A stretch of DNA of 64,000 nt from Arabidopsis thaliana (Eukaryota > Streptophyta > Magnoliopsida > Brassicales > Brassicaceae), in NCBI RefSeq assembly GCF_000001735.4, contig NC_003074.8:16561261-16625260 (forward strand), in the 5' to 3' direction. Position numbers and translations under genes: made by a program. Every line of letters starts with the position of its first letter. The first letter of the stretch is position 1. Positions 31,845 to 43,052 of the stretch are shown here, piece after piece. The notes under the pieces were generated by a model that ran no database searches, had not been told where the DNA came from, and saw only the letters and a list, made by a program, of their open reading frames with translations.

Positions 31845-33368
31845 TCACAGAAGAGTGAGCTCCGTCGATAACGCTGGCGCGGCCCCCTGAGTCCCTCCCG
31901 CCACAACCACTACATTATCCTCCAAACTCGGCCTAATCTCCTCCGCCACTTCCATGCCGACCAAATCGGGTTTCTCATGTCCAGGTTCTCCGTCAACTCC
32001 ATTGAAGAATGACCCTCCTGGTCGACCCAGACTTATCTCTTCTATCCTCACACGTTTACCGTTGGCCGAAAGCTCATTACTCTCATGGGCTTTATGACTC
32101 CAGGCCCGCCTATCCCGTAGCCCTTCTCTAATTACTCCTTTCCCTTTTCCCTCCGTTGTAGCGACAAATTTGGTAACCTTAACTTGCTCCCCACTCCTAT
32201 CTTGGACCACTGAATTCATGGGATATTCATTCTCCTTATTATCCGTAACACCAATAATTTCTTTCCTTCTCCCCTCTGTTTCCACATCCTCTCCCAACTT
32301 ACCAAATGAGTTCGACGTCACAACCAACTCATTTCCTTTTTTCCTCACATGATCCCTTGATTTGCGATTCACATTAACTCTAGCCCCACCTTGTGCATTC
32401 ACATTCCGGTTAACCTGAGCCACCGTCTTCCTTTGTCTTACCGGGGTGAATCCATCCCCATCATGTGTAGGAACAACCGGATTCTGAACATTTTTGGTCA
32501 CTTCCACACTCATGCTCTCCTCCCCTATTCCATGCGAGACCCCCCTAGGACACTTATGAACAAGGTGCCCATACATACCACACTGTGAGCAGATGTTCGC
32601 TAACCCCTCGTATGAGACATAGAATCTCTCCCCGTTAACCACCACTGTTCCTTTAAGAGGTTTCTGCAGATTTACTTCTACACAAATCCTGGCAAAACGT
32701 CCCCTTTCAAAACTGAGTGTGTTTAAGTCCACCTTAATAGGTTTCCCCAAGCTATTAGCAATCCCTAGTAGGATGTACTTATGATACAGATTCCATGGAA
32801 AGTTTGAAATCCGCACCCACACCGGCGTCGTAACAATCTCATCCCGCAAGGGATCAAAATCAGGCGACCAAGCTTGTGCGATGAGATAGTTCCCAAACGC
32901 CTTCCACGGGCCCCCAGTAAGCGCTGCCAGATACTCCTCTTCCATCTCAAAACGAATCATGAAAAATTGTCGTGGAAGATCCATGACGTACATTGCACCG
33001 CAAGGCTTCCACAATTCTCTTAACTTTCGATTCAACACCGGCAACGAAATATGACGACCCAACACTTTCACTACCATACACCTTTTCCACAGACCATTCA
33101 TCGCATCCACCACTTCTTGACCAATCGTAATGACCGGCTCACCATCCTCACCATTAGGAAACTCCACCCGTAGTCTCTCTGCAACAAACTCCTCTGAGAT
33201 GACTTCTTCTGGGATCGGGACTCCTCCCACACTAGTCCCCTTAACTTTCTGCACCCATACTCCCGGATCATCTGGTGGTGCTCCCGGTGGACGAGACTTC
33301 ACACCAATATCCACCATGGTAGCATCCCGCTCCCCTGCGCTCGAAACCCTAGACTCGCCCATTCTCAA
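31845..33368 (-). CDS. LINE ORF1: DUF4283 / CCHC zinc-knuckle nucleic-acid-binding protein
   Basis: An uninterrupted 507-codon frame. Residues about 75-230 carry a DUF4283-type fold (GRHISLPVLNRKLRELW ... VWVRISNFPWNLY). A CCHC knuckle (C-x2-C-x4-H-x4-C, CSQCGMYGHLVHKC) follows near residue 265, and the C-terminal half is a charged, low-complexity tail. In plant L1-like elements this protein binds the element RNA. It starts a few bases inside the element's 5' end. Its openness contrasts with the damaged ORF2, so it could still be translated if transcribed. Confidence 0.85.
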   Translation of the reverse strand: MRMGESRVSSAGERDATMVDIGVKSRPPGAPPDDPGVWVQKVKGTSVGGVPIPEEVISEEFVAERLRVEFPNGEDGEPVITIGQEVVDAMNGLWKRCMVVKVLGRHISLPVLNRKLRELWKPCGAMYVMDLPRQFFMIRFEMEEEYLAALTGGPWKAFGNYLIAQAWSPDFDPLRDEIVTTPVWVRISNFPWNLYHKYILLGIANSLGKPIKVDLNTLSFERGRFARICVEVNLQKPLKGTVVVNGERFYVSYEGLANICSQCGMYGHLVHKCPRGVSHGIGEESMSVEVTKNVQNPVVPTHDGDGFTPVRQRKTVAQVNRNVNAQGGARVNVNRKSRDHVRKKGNELVVTSNSFGKLGEDVETEGRRKEIIGVTDNKENEYPMNSVVQDRSGEQVKVTKFVATTEGKGKGVIREGLRDRRAWSHKAHESNELSANGKRVRIEEISLGRPGGSFFNGVDGEPGHEKPDLVGMEVAEEIRPSLEDNVVVVAGGTQGAAPALSTELTLL

Positions 33369-33378
33369 TCCAGTACCC

Positions 33379-33415
<37 letters not shown>

Positions 33416-33417
<2 letters not shown>

Positions 33418-33700
33418 AGCTATCTTACAACTATTTTTTTGAATTTTAATCATAAAAAAATATATTAAGAGCCCATAGAAAAACTGTCTCCAGTGGAATA
33501 CTTTTGTTAAGCTCTTAAGCAGGTTTGGCCCTTACGGAGTTTCCAATATACTAAAAGCTCGTAAGCAGGTTTGACCCTTATATAAAATTCAGCAAACTGG
33601 TGCTCTATGCATCAATTATGATAAGTCTTATGGTGCAGTGGTTTATGTCACAAATGTTGGGTCTATCCTTGAGCACTCTTTTTTTTTGAATAAAAAATAT
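33416..33700. repeat. Short local duplication and SINE-like fragment
   Basis: AAGCTCTTAAGCAGGTTTGG-like segments recur at 33509-33534 and 33555-33580, a 46-base offset. 33625-33670 has TGGTGCAGTGG followed about 30 bases later by GGGTCTATCC, which resemble the A and B boxes of a tRNA-derived promoter, and then a T run. This may be a SINE fragment; support is weak. Confidence 0.3.
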
Positions 33701-33704
33701 TTTA

Positions 33705-35108
33705 ATTATATAAGTAGGACATATATACATAAGAGACTTTGGGCTGGACATACTCATAAAAAGCCATGCGAATTGGCCTGGCACAACTCGTAATTTTATC
33801 TGCACAAAACAGATAGACCAACTCTGCTCTGCTTTCTTATGGTCGGGACCCGCTCTCAGCCAAAAAAAAGCAAAAGTAGCCTGGCAAGATGTTTGCACAC
33901 CTAAAGAGCAGGGAGGTTTAGGCCTACGATCGATCAATGAGGCAAATAAGGTCAGCTGCTATAAACTAATCTGGAGGTTACTATCATCAAACTCTCTTTG
34001 GGCGAGATGGATACACATTTATCTTATCAAGAGGGCTTCTTTCTGGTCAATAAGCGAAACTACTACACTGGGATCTTGGATGTGGAAAAAGTTGCTTAAG
34101 TATCGTGATTCAGCGGCTGGTTTTGTTAGAGTAACAGTGAAGAATGGACTTGGCACCTCTTTCTGGTTTGACAATTGGTCCCTACTTGGGAAACTAATTG
34201 ACATTGCGGGACATAGAGGATGCATAGATATGGGGATAAGCCTTCACTCCTCGGTGGCAGATGCATTTGAATGTCATCGAAGAAGGCGACACAGACTTGG
34301 TTATTTGAATGATATTGAGACTGCGTTGCAGGAAACACGACAAAAAAGAGTCGCTGGAGAAAATGATGTAGTACTCTGGAAAGGGAGAGACGACCGGTTT
34401 AAACCGGTTTTTAGTACGAGAGAAACTTGGGACGCAATCCGAGAAGCCAAGCCACGAACAGAATGGTATAAGGGTATATGGTTCGCCCATTCAACCCCAA
34501 AATACTCTTTTATCTCATGGCTTGCAACAAGGAACAGATTGGCCACAGGTGACAGAATGCTACGTTGGCGGACTGGAGTGCCCATTATGCGTTCTCTGTC
34601 AAGCACCATTAGAAGACCGAGATCATCTTTTCTTTAGATGCAAGAACTCTGAGGAGGTGTGGTCCGGGCTAAGTCGTACTCTTCTTGGCACAAAATTCAC
34701 AACAAGATGGAGTGAAGTCCACAAGACACTCATAGACAAAACCATTGGAAAAATCAACCTCTTCTTAATAAGGTATGTCTTTCAGTTGGCGATTTACTCA
34801 ATTTGGAAAGAAAGAAATTGTCGAAAACATGGTGAAGCTGAAACACCATCAGTCCATCTAGTCCGAAATCTTGGCAAGCAAGTTCAAAACCGCATCTCAT
34901 CAATAAGAGAGCAAGGGAATCGCACCTACGATGCATGCATGAGCGTATGGTTCTCCTCAAGATAAATCATAATAGAGTCGTAGCTCATTAGTCTCTATTC
35001 TTTTGATTTCTATGTTTTAAATACAAACTTTCTACTCAAACGATGCACTTGTTGTACAAAAGTTTTTCGAATAAATTTTAAATTTTATTAAAAAAAAAAA
35101 AAAAAAAA
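33705..35108 (+). mobile_element. 5'-truncated LINE of a second family, with poly(A)
   Basis: Plus-strand translation gives the C-terminal part of a non-LTR polyprotein: QIDQLCSAFLWSGPALSQKK (33810 on), WKKLLKYRDSAAGF, WFDNWSLLGKL, then the zf-RVT domain (CVLCQAPLEDRDHLFFRC) and the ending WKERNCRKHGE ... VWFSSR with a stop at 34963-34965. One frameshift lies near 34580. A 19-base poly(A) ends at 35108. It lacks an RNase H domain and differs from the LINE next door, so the two insertions are independent and in opposite orientation. The exact 5' truncation point and target duplication were not resolved. Confidence 0.8.
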
Positions 35109-35585
35109 TTTTAGATATCAAAGTTTCAAAAAAAAGTTTAACCTTTCTACGATGAAAAAATAAAAAGTAACAAACTACGAACTTTTCATAGTTTCTTTTA
35201 GGGTCTTTCAAAATTAAAACATGAAATAATTACAAGAAAAAGAAAAAGAAGAATAAGAAGAATAAGAAAAGACATAGCGTATGTTTTGCTGTGCATGCAT
35301 GGTCAGAGGTTTCGTCATGCATGCAGAAGTGGACCCGAATAGCTTCCCATCTTCATCAACCGAGTGGACCCATCTGCAACACCGAGTTGACTCAGAGATT
35401 CTCTCCTGAGTCAAAAGTCTCATATTTCACCGTTTTCTTCGCCGTGCTTAAACCATCCTCTCGTCACTTGAATCTCATACTTCACGTCTCTGCACTTAGA
35501 GAATATCATAAACAGAGGAATCTCGATATTTCTCAAAACTCATATAACATAATGTAATTTACCTTATAGTATACATGAACAATAC
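35109..35585. other. Downstream flank of BALDIBIS
   Basis: 3' flank of the minus-strand BALDIBIS gene. AAGAAGAATAAGAAG repeats at 35240-35275 and paired TGCATGCATG motifs at 35293-35325 are visible. No gene was recognised. Confidence 0.5.
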
Positions 35586-35589
35586 AAGA

Positions 35590-37290
35590 TTACTGGTTCA
35601 TGTCGGCGGTTGGTGTGCCGTCCGTGGAGGCCGGAGGAGACGAGTCTGGAAGATTATGGTTGACCATCAATAACGGCCAAGAACGGTGTTGACTTCCCAC
35701 ACCAAGAAAGTCTCTCGTGAAACCTCTTTCATCAACTTCCTTAGTTTTGATATTCTCTGCTTGTTTGTTGTTGAAGATAGAGGTCATTAGACCAAAAGTC
35801 TTGCTATTGCTTGAGCTTGATGATGATCTCTTTGATCCCATTTGAGCTGCCTTTTGTAGCAATGCCGTGGCTGACATTGATGCTATTTGTCCACCGTTTT
35901 GGTTATAATTATTAGTGTTGTTTCGTGCTTCCGAAGAGAACAAAGAACCATTACTAATCACATTCTTCATCTCATGTTCTTCTTGATTTTTGGAGATTCC
36001 CCTTTGGAGAATGTTGTTGTTGTTGTTGTTGTTTTCGTTGAGAAGCCATTGGTGAGATGATTGTCCTTGTAAATGCCATAGATTTTGAAGGGAGTCGGAT
36101 GCACTACGAGGTGATGGAGATGATGAGGACGCAAAAACGTTGGTTGGTAAGGTTTGTCCCAAAAAGGCAATGTTATTGCGATTGGTATTAAAACCAGGTT
36201 GGTCCAATTGTGACGAAGTAGTATTAAGCTGTCGTTGTTGATGATTTTGGTTGATATTTCCATGGTTGACTTCCACATCCAGGGCATTGTTCAAATATGC
36301 GGGTGCTGGTGGAACTGAGACAAATCTAGCACTCTCTTCAGCTAAAGCGTCACAGAATGCTCTATGTGTGATGAAACTATCTTTCCTGTTCCAATCCAAT
36401 CATCCAATATATACTAATTCAATAAAGAGATCTTAGCTGATTTTAGTTAAAGCCAATTGAATTTAAATTAAACTAAATGTTGTATGACATTGTTTTTCAT
36501 GAAATTTAAATTTCGCTCTTTAACAAAAAAATTTGACTTAAAAAAGGGTGTTGTAATACATACCTGGAAAAGAGGGTACCACAGTCACATCTGTATTCTT
36601 TAGTACCACAAATCTTGCTATGAGCTTTCCAATCGGACATGACAGCATATTTCTTGGAACACTTGTCACATTTCCACTTCTTTTCACCATGTTTCCTGCT
36701 GAAATGCTTCTTAATTCCAGTTAAGTCACCAAGGGCTCGGGCCGGGTCATGGTGTACGCAAGTCTTCTCTGGACAGATGTACACTTTTTTCTTCACTTGC
36801 TCCTTGTTTGTCCTTTGCTTTAGCTTCCATGGAAGGTTATGGCCTCTCCGGTGAAGCTGAAGGTTCTGGTCTCTCTTAAATCCTTTGTTGCAAACCTCGC
36901 AGATGAATCGATTAGTTGTCATGAGGGAGTTTGGTGATAGAGCGATGACTTCTGCATCTGGATCTGGTGTTTAAATTTCATTTACCAAATAAGAACCAAT
37001 GAATTAATTTATGATAAATAAAAAAGAGATCCAAAGCTGGAACAAGAATATTGTTCTTGATCGAAAAAAAAAAAACAAATTAGCAAGAAATTCATCTATT
37101 TTATATGACAAGTCCTAGATTTAGATTAAGTATTTATATACATGCCTGGATTTCCCGGGAGATTTCTCTTCCTCTTGGCTGAGTTAGAGGAGGTAGGATT
37201 AGGGTTAGGGTTAGGATTTGGAGCGATGTGTTCTTGGTGAAGGACATAGCTGGGAAATGAGAGGGGATGATGATCATCTGGCATCATCAT
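35590..37290 (-). CDS. BIB: BALDIBIS (IDD9) C2H2 zinc-finger transcription factor
   Basis: Three coding exons, 37290-37146, 36963-36564 and 36385-35590, give 446 residues. An N-terminal KRKRNLPGNPDPDAEVIAL block (nuclear signal and INDETERMINATE hallmark) precedes four zinc fingers: RFICEVCNKGFKRDQNLQLH (C2H2), YICPEKTCVHH...HFSRKH (C2H2), WKCDKCSKKYAVMSDWKAHSKIC (C2HC) and YRCDC...FITHRAFC (C2HC). The C-terminal half is Asn/Ser/Gln-rich and carries MSATALLQKAAQMGS and TRDFLGVG, the conserved IDD C-terminal motifs. BIB acts with JACKDAW, MAGPIE and SCARECROW in root ground-tissue patterning and restricts SHORT-ROOT movement. Intron 1 must use a GC donor (CAG|GCATGT) to keep the conserved NPDPDAEV. 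It lies, on the opposite strand, between the two halves of the peptide-gene array. Confidence 0.96.
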
Positions 37291-37299
37291 GCTGATATT

Positions 37300-39463
37300 G
37301 GTTTAGTTGAAAGACAGAGAAAGAGAGAGTTTCTAAGTAAGAAGACAAAACAGGTGGACAGAGAGATATACAGAAAAACTCTTTAATTCGTCAATACAGT
37401 TCTCTACTAAATCAAGTAAAATTCTGAGAGCTAGCAAGAAGACAGAGAGAGTTATGAAGAAGAAAACAAGTAAGAATGTAACTAATTATATATTTCCATT
37501 ATACTATATAGAGAGAGTTATTTTTATATACACCTAATTTTTTAAAAAATATATAAAATTTATGATTTTATTTGATTTCCCATTATAATATAGGTTTTGT
37601 AAGCTGACTATTATATTTTCTTATGGCTGTTAGCGTACAAGAAGTTCAACTATTGCTAATAGTCCTTGTTTTTTTATATATCAGAAATTCTTATTTCAAT
37701 TAATTGATGAATGTTTTACACTAGTTTCTTAATAAAAACAATCCCACAAGACTTATAGAGAAGTAAGCACTAGATATTTCTAAAAGTTTGATGACTTGAA
37801 AAATAGGGATGCCCATTTTTTCCAAGAAAATTTCAAAAAGAATTTTGTTTTTGATTGTTTTTGGGGTCGTCGGTACAAATTTTTATTATAATAGAATTTT
37901 GTTTTATTATTTGTGATAGTAAGCTTTTGGACACTTGCAAAGAGTCCTGTAGCATAAAACCAAAAAGAAAGCTGGCGAAGAGGGAATCTCTCTCTCTTCA
38001 CACACGACTGTTCTTCTTACAAGTCGGTCAGCGATAGACTCAAACTGGACCACTTTCTATCTCTCTAATTCTCTATATACTCTCCCATCTACGTAACGCA
38101 AAGTATACATACGTACTCAAGTCAAGTGTATACGTACAATACAATCTACAAATACATAAATACATATAGGGTGCATAATTTATCTATGAGGTGTGTAAAC
38201 TTTATGACATTTCTAACTGTAGGCTCTTTGGATTTTTCGGAGTCTCTTTTCATCCCATATATATATACAATGAATTCATTTATATATATAACAAATCAGT
38301 TCGATAAGTATATATGTAAAGCCGAGGAGAAAAGTATAAATAAAAAACATATAGCTAGGTTAAACCAAGGCCATGTACGACGACTACAAACAACATAAGT
38401 GGTTTTATTCAGACTTGAAAACAAATCTTTTTGGTAATTAACCAAAATAAAAATAAAAAATTGAGTTGGAAGGTTTTGTTATCCTCTTTGTTATTTTAAA
38501 GCTAACAATTTTAAGATACTAACTAATAACTCAGAATTCCTTAACTAATTCTGTACAGTGTGTGTTTTAGCTTAGATAAATTTCTTTTACATCAATTAAC
38601 CTGCTCTAGTCTCCCACACGAGGATATTATGAGATTTAGATCCATTAATCAAAAAAAAAATTAATTTACATTTTGAATTTTTAGGTAATTATATCTTGAG
38701 ATCAATCTCAATATCTCATGATTCTTTCTTATAATATCTAGAGTCTCTAAGAACCTAAGTTCCTAATCATAAATCCTAACTACTTCTTGGGTAAGAAAGA
38801 ATAAAATCCAAAAGAAGTGATGTAGAGTTCTAAAATAGACACAAGGGTCGACAAGGTTTGGATGGGTCCCATGGAAAAGGAAGATAGATCTCATCTGCTT
38901 GTTCAGCCAAAGAGATACTGTTCCTTCTCCCTATCCAAAATCTGCTCTGAATTTTCTTATTCACTTTAGTTTTCCTTTAGAAAACCAGAAATGATTTTGA
39001 TCATTTTGAATAGATCATAAATAAGGTAATCTTGTGCTAGAAAAAAGGAGGAATTCTTAAACATAGTTAATGATCATGCAGGTTGATGATCTCCCTAGTC
39101 TAGAATTTGAAGGGCATCATTAATAGATTAGGATAAATGGTGATATATTATATATCCAAGACAAGTCCATTGATTCTGCCAACCAAAATAATTTTTGGAT
39201 TTTGTTTGTCTTATTGGAAAATACAAACCATAATATAATGACAAACAAATCTTTAAACTTATATGTCTACTTTGTTTATGTACTCTCTCAAAGCAATAGG
39301 AAGTTCAAAGTGTCTGACCAAAATAATATCAGCTAGGACTAAACTAGTTCGTCTTGGGCTTTTCAAATTTTTGTAGAATAAATCATTTTAATCAAAAACA
39401 TAAAAGTGGCTAAAACATAATTGATTTGGGAAAACAAATTCCTACTTCACTAATACAATGGTG
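37300..39463. other. BALDIBIS upstream region
   Basis: About 2.2 kb without a supported gene. 37300-37500 contains GAGAGA-rich stretches near the presumed transcription start, and a second CT/GA-rich area lies at 37980-38090. No conserved reading frame was recognised. It may hold the BIB promoter. Confidence 0.5.
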
Positions 39464-39471
39464 GTTTTTTC

Positions 39472-42400
39472 TAGGTCTGGGCGTTCGGTTATCGAATCGG
39501 ATTTGGTTTGGTTGTTTCGGATTTCGGTTATTTTGGATTTAGATTCTAATATCCATATGGATAATTATAAAATTCGGATCGGTTTCGGTTTAGATATTTT
39601 GGATTTTGGATCGGTATGAATATGATATTTAACATCCGATTGAACCCGAATAACCGATATTAATCCGAACTTAAACCGAAAAAACGAGCTATGCAAAAAA
39701 TGAGTAGATGAAATGAAACCATAGCAAAGCAAACCATAAAGTTTTTGAAACCAAAGTGAGGCATAAACTATGCCAATACATCAAAGTTTTGAAAGAAAAG
39801 TAAACCATAACATCTTAAAGAGTGAAGAAGTAGCAGAATTCAATTGGAAAGTAGTAAAAAAAAAAGTGAAAGAGAGTGAAAACAAGCCAACAACAGCAAC
39901 CTCAAGCTTCTTCTTTGCCGCATTCTCAAACTTCACCATGTTCTTGAACCTTGATACAACAAAATACTTAACTTCTTAATCTATGAAATACATGAATCAA
40001 AAACATCAAGTTTAAAACAATTTACCTTATAGCCGATTAAAAAGTTTGAGGATAAGAGTCTTCTAAGCAGAGTTGCCATCAAACTCTGTAATCAAGAAAA
40101 ACAAGAAATTAAAACTGTGAACAATTAAAACTATTAAGAGAGAATTGAAATAGAGCATAAGGGATGAATTTACCTTTTTCAATGTTATCTAGCTCAACAA
40201 TGTCGGCAAGCAACTCTTTAATGGTAACAACAGATTTATTACCTAAGTGATTCACATTCTTCATCCACTGCTCTGTGCACAACAACACTTTAACCATATA
40301 ATGAGTTAAACAACTCCTATGTGGCTCTATGACTCGACCACTGTTACTAAAAGCACTTTCAGATGCAACCGATGACACTTGCATTGCAAGGACATCCTTA
40401 GTTATTGCAGACAAAACAGGAAACCTACCACAATTGAGCTTCCACCAAGAAAGTACTTCCCACTCTAATCCAATGATAGTTTTAGGATTCTCCACTTTCT
40501 CCTTCAAATACACATCTAACTCGTCCCTACCATCATCAACCCCAATCTCATCAACCAACTCCTTATAAGCAAAGTCCATCCTCTCATACCCCATACTATC
40601 AGACATCAAATCAGAGGGCTCACCTTGGCTAGCAGTAATCGAAGTCTGAGTGGACTGTGATGATGGACCACTACCACTTGATGTTTTCTGAAAACGACTA
40701 CTATACTCCTTAAACAAGGAAGTCAAAACATTGTTGACCTTTTCAGCCATCTCTTTAGCATCAGTAGTATCTTTCCCATAAAGCTTTGCAAAACACATAT
40801 TAGCAAACTGCATTTTCTTCCTTGGATCAAAGACACTTGCAACTATCAGATAAACATTAATGTTTCTTGTTCCATCCCAATACTTAACAAATTTTCCTAA
40901 CATAGCTTTAGCCTTAATTTTCAGATCCCTGTCAAAATTATTGCCTAGTGACACCAAATTCGTCTCTATAGTCACTATCTCACCATAGCACTTATAAGAA
41001 GCTACTGAATTAGAAGCAGACACGACCAAAGTGGAGTTGTAGAATATGATCAGAAATCTCACTAACCTCTCGACTGCATTCCAATCAGCTCTTGTAGGTG
41101 GCCCGATCTTGCTTTTCCATCGTCTACTTCATTGAAGTAGTCATTATACAACTTATCTTCAGCTTCCATTTTATCAAATGCCAACCTGAACTCCATAGCC
41201 CTTTTCAGCATCAAGTAAGTAGAGTTCCACCTTGTTTTGATGTCCAACGGTAAACTCCCTCTAGTCATCTTGCCTGAGACAACTTTCTGGTCAAATGAAT
41301 CACACCTTGAAGTAGAAGACCTCACATACTGCACTGAATTGCGTATGGCTGCCACATGATCACCCAATTCAACCAAACCCTCCTTGACAATTAAATTGAT
41401 TATGTGAGCAGCACACCTCACATGCATACCTTCGCCTTCTAAAACAAATGCTTCATTACTCCTTAAGCTGAATGTTTCTTGAAATTTCTTCAAAGCAGAA
41501 GTGTTTGTTGTTTCATTGTCCACTGTGATAGTGAAAATCTTCTCTATTCCACACTCAGCCAAACACTCAAGAAGAATCCTTGCTATTGTTGCACCTTTGT
41601 GATCCGTAATGTACTTAAACCCAATGATTAGCTTCCTTAATTTCCAAGCAGAATCAACAAAGTGAGCAGTAATCACCATGTAACTAGCAACTGTAGCTTT
41701 AGCTGTCCAGATGTCTGTTGTCAAAGAGACTCTTGGATTAGTAGTCGCAATCCAAGTCTTCAGAGATGCTTTCATTCCCACATACATTTTAACAATGTCT
41801 TTCATACAAGTTCTCCTAGAATGTGGCGCATAGAGGTTTACCTTTTCACATAAATGTTTCCAAGCCGCGCTTTCAATGAAAGAAAGTGGTAATTCTCCCA
41901 GCACAAGCATCTCATTTGAAGCTTCTCTTAAAATCTCCTATGTAACTTTCCCACTCTGAAGATGTCCCTGATTGTTGAAAACAGTTTGTTTTGCTTTCTG
42001 ACTCCATGCTTGATAATGCTTGCAGATTCGAAGATGATTCTTCAAGTTTGAAGTCCCATCTTTAGAATCACATCCGTAGGTTCTGTGACAATAGTTGCAC
42101 TTGCATCTCTTAGGATTATCTTCAAATCTCGTGTAATGGTCCCAGACAAACGACCTTTGACTTGGTTTCTTTGTCTTAGGTGGTTTTGAAGTAGCTCCAC
42201 TATCTTCCTGAACATCCTTCCTTTTGTTAGCAGCATCACTTTCAGGTTCAGTCACTTTCTCATTCCCCACATCACTGTTGCTTGGAAATGGTGATGAATC
42301 CATCTAAACATAAGAATAATGAGAAGTTTTAACATAAGAATAATGAGAATCCATCTAAATATACGTTCACTACTCAAAACTATACTCTCACAATCAAAAA

Positions 42401-43044
42401 TATACTCTTGCTACTCAACAAACATCCATTGACACAACAAGAGGATTAGAATCGACTAAGAATTTAACTCCAACATACACAAATTTTTAAAATCCAAACA
42501 AAGAATTTATCATTAGCTATATGACTAAATCAATTTAAATGAGTTTCAATTTTTTTTCTAATGAAGAAGAAGAATCAAAGAACAAAGACGATAGCTAATG
42601 AAGAAGAAGAATTGAAGTTCAAACACATACCCGAGATCGATTGCTTGATGCTTCTGATGGAGGCGATTGTGACGAAAGAGAGCTTAAGAATTCCATATTG
42701 AAAGAGCTTAGGGTTTTATGGTTATAATCTAGAGGAAGTGGATCCCGTATTGCTAGGAAAATCAAGAAGATTAGGGAAGTGGATCGAATCATATTGTTTG
42801 ATAATCATCATAAGGGAAGTGGATCCAGACTTCGAAGGCTAAAGAGTAGTGTATAGAAGAAGTTCTTCGGTTGGTTTCGGATAGCCATATTATTTCGGTT
42901 CGGATCGGATAAAATCCGATAACCGTGGATATAGAAATCAATAACCGAACGGTTAATTGAGCGGATTCGGTTCGGTTTTTAATCCGATTTTCCCAGTTCG
43001 GATGCGGTTCGGTTTATCGGATTCGGATTAAACGCCCAGGCTTA
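39472..43044 (-). mobile_element. hAT-superfamily transposon with damaged transposase
   Basis: 3573 bases start TAGGTCTGGGCGTTCGG and end AACGCCCAGGCTTA, an inverted terminal repeat. They are flanked by perfect 8-base duplications GTTTTTTC at 39464-39471 and 43045-43052. Subterminal regions carry many CGGATT/CCGAA repeats, the usual transposase-binding landscape of hAT elements. The single gene inside encodes a zf-BED plus hAT-dimerisation transposase. The identical duplication and only two visible coding lesions indicate a recent insertion, in the BALDIBIS upstream side of the peptide-gene array. Confidence 0.92.
40109..42303 (-). pseudogene. hAT transposase (BED finger, RNase-H-like core, C-terminal dimerisation domain)
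   Basis: An N-terminal BED finger (RCKCNYCHRTYGCDSKDGTS ... HLRIC, 42150-42000) is followed by the catalytic core, with LTTDIWTA (first Asp), ITVDNETTN (second Asp), the CAAHIINL and KTRWNSTYLML motifs, then the C-terminal WWKLNCGRFPVLSAI ... SSVASESAFSNSGRV dimerisation domain. An in-frame TAG at 41938-41940 lies between BED and core: the codons before and after it continue the same protein. A one-base deletion near 41108-41113 shifts the frame before VERLVRFL. The protein would otherwise be about 700 residues, a normal hAT length. No intron is needed. Confidence 0.9.
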
Positions 43045-43052
43045 GTTTTTTC

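Larger units (their letters stand above)
27968..33380 (-). mobile_element. Near full-length L1-clade LINE (Ta11/ATLINE type)
   Basis: A minus-strand non-LTR retrotransposon of about 5.4 kb. Target duplications AAAAAAAAAAGAAGCTATCT (27948-27967) and the same phrase before 33426 bracket it. Its poly(A) tail appears as a T run at 27968-27977. ORF1 is open; ORF2 is interrupted by a nonsense codon, an internal deletion and a frameshift. It therefore inserted fairly recently but is now immobile by itself. The A run of the right-hand duplication has grown to 35 bases, against 10 on the left. It lies in the peptide-gene array, between copy 4 and BALDIBIS. Confidence 0.9.

Noticed and set aside
32170-33468. 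Plus-strand frames across LINE ORF1
   Set aside because: Antisense shadows, one running into the A run as poly-Lys.
33705-35108. That the second LINE supplies the segment missing from the first
   Set aside because: It covers a similar domain but is a different family (different WF-SR ending, no RNase H), in opposite orientation, with its own poly(A).
37196-37221. Interstitial telomere
   Set aside because: Only about three units, and they sit in frame within BALDIBIS exon 1; plant telomeres are TTTAGGG, so this is a coding Asn-Pro repeat.
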